A stretch of 25,650 nucleotides of DNA from JBBTWV01 sp038062615. Lineage in GTDB: Bacteria > Patescibacteriota > Gracilibacteria > UBA1369 > UM-FILTER-53-11. The notes below the pieces were generated by a model. It was not told the DNA's origin. It made no database searches and saw nothing but the letters and a program-made list of their open reading frames with translations. The translations under genes were made by a program, and so were the position numbers. Position 1 is the stretch's first letter. Every line of letters starts with the position of its first letter. Positions 21,984 to 25,650 of this stretch are shown here, piece after piece. The stretch covers positions 1 through 25,650 of the forward strand of contig JBBTWV010000051.1 of the NCBI GenBank assembly GCA_038062615.1, in the 5' to 3' direction.

Positions 21984-22988
21984 ATGGAAAACGAACAACC
22001 TCTTTGGGATGTCATTGTCATTGGTACGGGGATGGCGGGCCTATCTGCTGGGATGTACTGCGGCCGCTTTAATTTAAAAACCCTCGTTATTGGTGAACTT
22101 CCGGGCGGAATTATCACCACCACGCACCTGGTGGAAAACTATCCGGGCATACCTTCTATCACCGGCGTGGATATGGGAATGGTTTTTTTGGAACACGCGC
22201 AAAAATTTGGGGCCAAGTTGGAGTTTGCTAAGGTAATTGATATAGAAAGGCTTCCGGCTGATGCGAGCGCACAGCGCGAGCGCGAGGGCGAGCGAACATC
22301 TGGCTCAGCCAGTGAGAGCGAAGGCCGAGCGTATAAATTTAAATTTTGGGTCAAAACTCCATCCAAAGAATTTTTTGGAAAAACGGTTATTATTTCCACG
22401 GGTACGGAGCATAAAAAAATCGGCGTGCCCGGTGAAAAAGAATTAAATGCCAAAGGCGTTTCCTACTGCGCTCTTTGTGATGCGGCTTTTTTTAAGCAAA
22501 AAACGGTGTGCGTGGTGGGCGGCGGTGACTCCAGCGCCATTGAAGCGCTCATTTTAAAAGATATGTGCAAGAAGGTGTACATGTTTGTTCGCAAGGATGT
22601 TCTGCGCGCCGAGCCAATTAACTATGATCGTGTGATGAAGAGTGCGAATATTGAGGTGCGATACCAAACGGAAGTGGCGGAGATTCGAGGAGAAGGGAAG
22701 GTACAATCCGTGTTATTAAAATCCGGCGAGGAGCTCCCCATGGATGGTGTCTTTGTGGCGATTGGCCATATTCCACTTTCTGCCTTGGCCGAAAAACTTG
22801 GTTGCGAGTTGGATGATCACAAGCAGATCAAAATAAATCGCCATTCAGAAACCAGTATCCCTGGCGTGTATGCCGCCGGCGACGTGTGCGATTCACCCTT
22901 TAAACAAGCCATAACCGGAGCATCCGAAGCCGTCGTGGCCAGTTATTTTGCCTATCAATATTTGCAGAAAGAAGAGGTGAGACCTTAA
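21984..22988 (+). CDS. trxB: Thioredoxin reductase-like FAD flavoprotein with an insertion
   Basis: The 334-residue product has the FAD-binding G-T-G-M-A-G-L-S-A-G, the redox pair C-A-L-C (C162, C165), the second Rossmann motif V-V-G-G-G-D-S-S and the closing Y-A-A-G-D-V-C. Canonical members use NADPH to reduce thioredoxin. The usual H-R-R pattern that grips the NADPH 2'-phosphate is not seen; the equivalent stretch reads M-F-V-R-K-D-V-L-R-A (R203, K204). Cofactor use may therefore differ. Residues 92-116 are an Arg/Glu/Ser-rich low-complexity insertion absent from ordinary members. ATG 21984 is chosen from the -10 box and because the flavin domain starts soon after; the upstream 40 codons have no family character. 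Confidence 0.9.
   Translation: MENEQPLWDVIVIGTGMAGLSAGMYCGRFNLKTLVIGELPGGIITTTHLVENYPGIPSITGVDMGMVFLEHAQKFGAKLEFAKVIDIERLPADASAQREREGERTSGSASESEGRAYKFKFWVKTPSKEFFGKTVIISTGTEHKKIGVPGEKELNAKGVSYCALCDAAFFKQKTVCVVGGGDSSAIEALILKDMCKKVYMFVRKDVLRAEPINYDRVMKSANIEVRYQTEVAEIRGEGKVQSVLLKSGEELPMDGVFVAIGHIPLSALAEKLGCELDDHKQIKINRHSETSIPGVYAAGDVCDSPFKQAITGASEAVVASYFAYQYLQKEEVRP
22257..22331 (+). repeat. In-frame GC-rich insertion inside trxB
   Basis: Twenty-five codons encode A-D-A-S-A-Q-R-E-R-E-G-E-R-T-S-G-S between I-E-R-L-P and Y-K-F-K-F-W, in the FAD domain before the redox centre. The DNA is repetitive GCGAGCG-type sequence with a CTGGC-TCA-GCCAG hairpin (22300-22312). It resembles the palindromic elements in FemAB and the secA leader in composition, but I cannot show a long shared block. 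Confidence 0.45.
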
Positions 22989-23001
22989 TAAAAGTTAGTG
23001 G

Positions 23002-23007
23002 TATAAT
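23002..23007 (+). promoter_or_regulatory. -10 box of the DUF5678-like / retropepsin-like pair
   Basis: A consensus TATAAT just after the trxB stop, about 20 bases before the ATG at 23027. No clear -35 box is seen. It would let the pair be expressed apart from trxB. Confidence 0.5.
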
Positions 23008-23026
23008 TAAGTACGAAACTTATTAT

Positions 23027-23233
23027 ATGAAGAAGAATACTGTTAATTTTACATTTCTTTTTAAGCAATATCCGGGGCAGTGGGTTGCTCTTTCAGATAA
23101 TGAAAAAACGGTTTTTGCTTCAGGGAAGACTGCCAAGCAAGCCTTAAGTGCCAGCAAAAAAAAAGGACATAAAACTCCGATTCTCTATCGTGTTCCTTCT
23201 AAAATATCACTTTCGATCAGTTTTTCTACATGA
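23027..23233 (+). CDS. Small DUF5678-like protein
   Basis: The 68-residue product reads W-V-A-L-S-D-N-E-K-T-V-F-A-S-G-K-T in the middle and H-K-T-P-I-L-Y-R-V-P near the end. This W-x-A-L ... V-x-A-x-G-x-T ... A-x-x-K-G ... P-x-L-x-x-V-P pattern is the one I associate with DUF5678 proteins, often found beside clan-AA aspartic proteases. Its stop overlaps the ATG of the next gene (ATGA), so translation is coupled. Function is not known; it could be a partner, substrate or inhibitor of the protease. Confidence 0.75.
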   Translation: MKKNTVNFTFLFKQYPGQWVALSDNEKTVFASGKTAKQALSASKKKGHKTPILYRVPSKISLSISFST

Positions 23234-23640
23234 AGTTTTCGTATAAAGCGATTGAATTGCCGCCGGGCGAGAGAAAAGAATTTTTATTGAAGCCGATAAT
23301 ACCGATCTGGCTCTTTTATAATAAATCCTTTATTCGCTTGGAGGCTCTCATTGATTCTGGCGCCGACTTTACCGTGTTCCACTCAGAAGTAGCACAGGCC
23401 TTGAATCTGCATTGGAAAAAAGGAATCCCTCACATCTTTTATGGGATTACAGGTTCAAAAGGAACGGTGTATTTTCATTCTCTCAGCCTTAAAATAGGAA
23501 AATGGACAAAGAAGATATCTTGTGGATTTTCGGATGATTTATCTGAAGAAAGTTATGGAATTTTAGGCGAAGAAGGATTTTTTGAAAACTTCAAAATTGC
23601 TTTTAATTTTGAGTCAGAAACAATAGGAATTACGCAATGA
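23230..23640 (+). CDS. Retropepsin-like aspartic protease
   Basis: The 136-residue single-domain product carries the catalytic signature A-L-I-D-S-G-A-D (Asp42), the one-lobe clan AA motif, and the late hydrophobic I-L-G-E-E-G-F-F-E-N-F-K. A one-lobe enzyme must dimerise to form an active site with two Asp residues. No signal peptide is seen, so it should act in the cytoplasm. It overlaps the DUF5678-like gene by four bases and ends where a gene on the other strand begins to leave traces. Substrate unknown. Confidence 0.82.
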   Translation: MKFSYKAIELPPGERKEFLLKPIIPIWLFYNKSFIRLEALIDSGADFTVFHSEVAQALNLHWKKGIPHIFYGITGSKGTVYFHSLSLKIGKWTKKISCGFSDDLSEESYGILGEEGFFENFKIAFNFESETIGITQ

Positions 23641-23660
23641 TCTCCGGCGGTGTGTGTGCT

Positions 23661-23792
23661 TCACCTTCCAGGAGGAGGCGGTGGTGGCGGCGTTGCTGCC
23701 GCATTCACCGTGATATTTCCACTGCCAACATTTTGGCCACCTGCAACAAATCGGTAGGTATACAAGCCGGAAAGATGTTTTTCAGAGGTTCC
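23661..23792 (-). pseudogene. Relic of a second FlgD-Ig-like domain tail
   Basis: On the minus strand this frame reads L-Y-T-Y-R-F-V-A-G-G-Q-N-V-G-S-G-N-I-T-V, then A-T-P-P-P-P-P-P and a TGA. It closely parallels the end of the intact gene upstream (A-Y-T-Y-R-L-T-L-G-G-I-N-V-G-S-G-N-I-T-V). The DNA is also clearly related. It has no start, lies in a different frame from the intact gene, and a TAA sits just before it. It is either the remains of a tandem duplicate or the lost second domain of a longer protein. Confidence 0.65.
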
Positions 23793-23800
23793 TTAACTTT

Positions 23801-24283
23801 TCACGGGGCTGACACCGTAATATTTCCGCTACCCACATTTATTCCGCCCAAAGTGAGTCGGTATGTATATGCCCCAGGAGCCACTATGTTACCGCTGTTG
23901 TATCTTCCATTCCAAATAATATGATAGGTTCCTGGCTCCACAGGAGTGTTAGCAACCACGAGGGGACTCACGAGTGATGATGATCGATCGTATATTGAGA
24001 GAGAAAGTCCATTGAGCCGTCGAGTTACTTGATACGTAATGGTGGCAGCTTGTCCGGCATAAGGGTTTATAGTAGAAGGAAATACGCTGTAGTTCATGAC
24101 TGGTGGTGTGGCCCGCTGAATATCACCTTGCGGATTTTGTGCGGGAAGTTGCACTGGAATTTTAGGTAAACCCGGGAAAGCACCTCTTTGCATTTTGGCG
24201 TTGCCAAAATAAACAGCGGCGCCAACAACCACTACGGCGAGGAGAATACCCAAATACGTGAAGAGTTTTTTATTTTTTACCAT
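23801..24283 (-). CDS. Membrane-anchored FlgD-Ig-like domain protein
   Basis: The 160-residue product has an N-terminal membrane anchor (about residues 7-26), a Pro/Gln-rich linker and a beta-sandwich domain. The domain ends P-G-T-Y-H-I-I-W-N-G-R-Y-N-S-G, then V-A-P-G-A-Y-T-Y-R-L-T, the hallmark of the FlgD Ig-like fold. In free-living bacteria such domains cap flagellar hooks or form repeats in surface proteins; here, without flagellar genes, an extracellular structural role is more likely. It has its own promoter overlapping the aspA stop. A decayed copy of the domain tail follows immediately downstream. Confidence 0.8.
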   Translation of the reverse strand: MVKNKKLFTYLGILLAVVVVGAAVYFGNAKMQRGAFPGLPKIPVQLPAQNPQGDIQRATPPVMNYSVFPSTINPYAGQAATITYQVTRRLNGLSLSIYDRSSSLVSPLVVANTPVEPGTYHIIWNGRYNSGNIVAPGAYTYRLTLGGINVGSGNITVSAP

Positions 24284-24311
24284 AGTATTTATTTTAAATG
24301 ATACTGTGTAT

Positions 24312-24341
24312 ATTTTACTATAAAAACCTACCTGAAGTCAA
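24312..24341 (-). promoter_or_regulatory. Promoter of the FlgD-Ig-like gene
   Basis: On the minus strand TTGACT (plus 24336-24341) and TAAAAT (plus 24312-24317) are 18 bases apart. The -35 box overlaps the stop codon of the lyase gene upstream. The leader is about 25 nt. Confidence 0.55.
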
Positions 24342-25650
24342 ATTTTCCTATCCTCATATGCCTTATATTTTTGATATGCCTCGTTGCGTTCAATCTTCTT
24401 TTTGAGGGTGAGGTCCACGCTGGCCGGGCGAGTAGTGCGCTCCACGGAAAGCAGTCTGGCGATGTCGTCATCGGCGATAAATCCTTTTTGACGCAAAACG
24501 TAAACGATGGATTTATTGGTGGCCAGAGCCTCTTTTACCAATTCTGCGGTGACTTGATATCCCAAATAAGGGGAGAGCGCCGTGGCGGTAACAAGGCTTC
24601 CTTCAAAAAGTCCTTTGATCTGTTTTTCGTTCACCACTATGCCTTCCAAGCAGTCGCGGCGGAACATCTCGCAGGTGTTGGTGAGAAGTGAAAGTGCTCC
24701 CAGAAGATGTTTGAGAATCAGCGGCGTCATCACATTGAGCTCTAACTGGCCTGCTTGGGCGCCAAGGGCAACGGCATAATCGCTGGCCATAACATCATAA
24801 GCGGCCATATGCACGGCTTCTGCTACAGAAGGATTTACCTTGCCGGGCATAATGGAAGAGCCGGGTTCAACTTCTGGCAACGTGATCTCGGCAATGCCGG
24901 CAAGCGGACCCATATTAAGGAGCTTGAGGTCGTTGGCAATTTTTACCAAGTCCACGGCAAGCATGCGGAGCCCGCCAGAAAGGGCCACGAACACGTTCAT
25001 GCTTGAGGTGGTTTCGCATAAATCTTCAGCCGATGTAAGCGGAAGGCGCGTGAGTTTGGCTAGTTTGGCGGCAACCTTTTTTTGGAAGTAGGGATGTGTG
25101 GTGATGCCGGTGCCAAGCGCGGTGCCTCCAAGGCCGATTTCTAAAAGCTCGCGCGAGGCCTGCGCAATGCGCTTTTTGGACTTCTCTAGCATGGTGGCGT
25201 ACGCGCGGAACTCTTGGCCCAGAGTCATCGGCACGGCATCTTCTAAGTGCGTGCGTCCCACCTTAATAACATTCGCATGTTTTTGAGAAAAAGTGCGTAA
25301 GGTTCGCGTCATTTTATCTAAGGCATCCAGTAGTGGAGAGAGCAAAAACAGCGCCGCAATGCGGATGGCCGTTGGCGTCACATCATTGGACGACTGGCTC
25401 AAGTTCACATGATTATTAGGATGCACCGGATCGTAACTGCCCAAATCTTTCCCAAGAATTTCGTTGGCGCGGTTGGCAATGACCTCGTTGGCGTTCATAT
25501 TATAAGGAGTCCCGGCACCGGCCTGTATGGGATCAATAGGGAACTCTTCATCAAACTTTCCGCCAGAAAATTCTTGAGCCGCCTGCGTGATTGCCTTAAA
25601 AACTTTTTTATCCAAGAGCCCCAGCCCAAAATTCACCTCGGCACACGCCT
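24338..25650 (-). CDS. aspA: Aspartate ammonia-lyase / fumarase-family lyase (5'-partial)
   Basis: The frame is still open at 25650 (reading A-C-A-E-V-N-F-G-L-G-L-L), so the N-terminus lies outside; about 430 residues are present. Family signatures: N-M-N-A-N-E-V-I-A-N-R-A, V-H-P-N-N-H-V-N-L-S-Q-S-S-N-D-V, the G-R-T-H-L-E-D-A-V-P active-site region, and the flexible loop G-S-S-I-M-P-G-K-V-N-P. Aspartase and class II fumarase share these. I favour aspartase because of G-Q-L-E-L-N-V-M-T-P (fumarases usually have N-F-E-L-N-V) and the T-N-K-S-I-V-Y-V-L-R-Q-K-G tail. The enzyme converts aspartate to fumarate and ammonia. Fumarase activity remains the main alternative. Confidence 0.88.
   Translation of the reverse strand, partial: ACAEVNFGLGLLDKKVFKAITQAAQEFSGGKFDEEFPIDPIQAGAGTPYNMNANEVIANRANEILGKDLGSYDPVHPNNHVNLSQSSNDVTPTAIRIAALFLLSPLLDALDKMTRTLRTFSQKHANVIKVGRTHLEDAVPMTLGQEFRAYATMLEKSKKRIAQASRELLEIGLGGTALGTGITTHPYFQKKVAAKLAKLTRLPLTSAEDLCETTSSMNVFVALSGGLRMLAVDLVKIANDLKLLNMGPLAGIAEITLPEVEPGSSIMPGKVNPSVAEAVHMAAYDVMASDYAVALGAQAGQLELNVMTPLILKHLLGALSLLTNTCEMFRRDCLEGIVVNEKQIKGLFEGSLVTATALSPYLGYQVTAELVKEALATNKSIVYVLRQKGFIADDDIARLLSVERTTRPASVDLTLKKKIERNEAYQKYKAYEDRKI

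Noticed and set aside
23637..23924. Plus-strand ORF after the retropepsin-like gene
   Set aside because: It is a shadow of the FlgD-Ig-like gene and its relic on the minus strand; it is Arg/Trp-rich with no family character.
1..25650. Alternative genetic code with UGA read as glycine
   Set aside because: TGA ends several convincing genes at sensible places and no conserved Gly positions read TGA.

Overview
The window looks like a fragment of a small bacterial genome of the Patescibacteria / Candidate Phyla Radiation type, with a Peregrinibacteria-like organism as the best guess. This rests on gene content and style rather than a marker tree: several CPR-type single-pass membrane proteins with Pro/Thr-rich linkers, genes without Shine-Dalgarno sequences, good -35/-10 boxes placed only a few bases before start codons, a PilT ATPase, and a very large S-layer-homology protein. 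TGA is used as a normal stop (for example the stops of the zincin at 5331-5333 and of the YkgJ-like gene), so the code is 11 and not the UGA=Gly code of some Gracilibacteria and Absconditabacteria. A run of ten N at 6194-6203 and several single-base frame breaks suggest a scaffolded metagenome assembly.

Layout. 1-1001: polyprenyl-phosphate sugar transferase, cut by the window edge and broken by a one-base frameshift. 1166-3832: secA behind a GC-rich hairpin-rich leader. 3894-5333: HExxH zincin-like protein whose C-terminus seems to continue after a frame break. 5334-5831: a promoter, a doubtful ORF and GC-rich hairpins. 5832-6984: two alanine tRNAs (CGC and GGC) on the minus strand around a membrane-anchored protein interrupted by the N gap. 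7102-8142: FemAB/peptidoglycan-bridge-type acyltransferase with an in-frame insertion of a hairpin element. 8145-12531 (minus): pilT, a 170-base structured element, rlmI, a YkgJ-like Cys-cluster protein and a secreted protein made of Y-x-D/E-S/A-K repeats. 12647-17545: 1632-residue SLH protein. 17493-21874 (minus): tRNA-dihydrouridine synthase, two hypothetical proteins, sbp (DUF1290), ftsQ and a 51-residue basic protein. 21984-23640 (plus): thioredoxin reductase, then a DUF5678-like / retropepsin-like pair. 23661-25650 (minus): a FlgD-Ig-like membrane protein with the relic of a second copy of its domain tail, and an aspartase/fumarase-family lyase running off the end.

Many of the genes serve the cell envelope: glycan transfer (sugar transferase, FemAB), export (SecA), division (FtsQ, Sbp), surface motility (PilT), and secreted or anchored surface proteins. 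The rest is translation maintenance (tRNAs, RlmI, Dus) and redox or central metabolism (thioredoxin reductase, aspartase).

The most interesting signals lie between or inside the genes. Small GC-rich, hairpin-forming elements occur in the secA leader and, in frame, inside the FemAB gene, and a similar low-complexity insertion sits in trxB. A 170-base element with terminal inverted repeats lies between pilT and rlmI. There is also a recurrent pattern of promoters so close to start codons that the transcripts should be leaderless, including one gene whose best start is an ATA codon.
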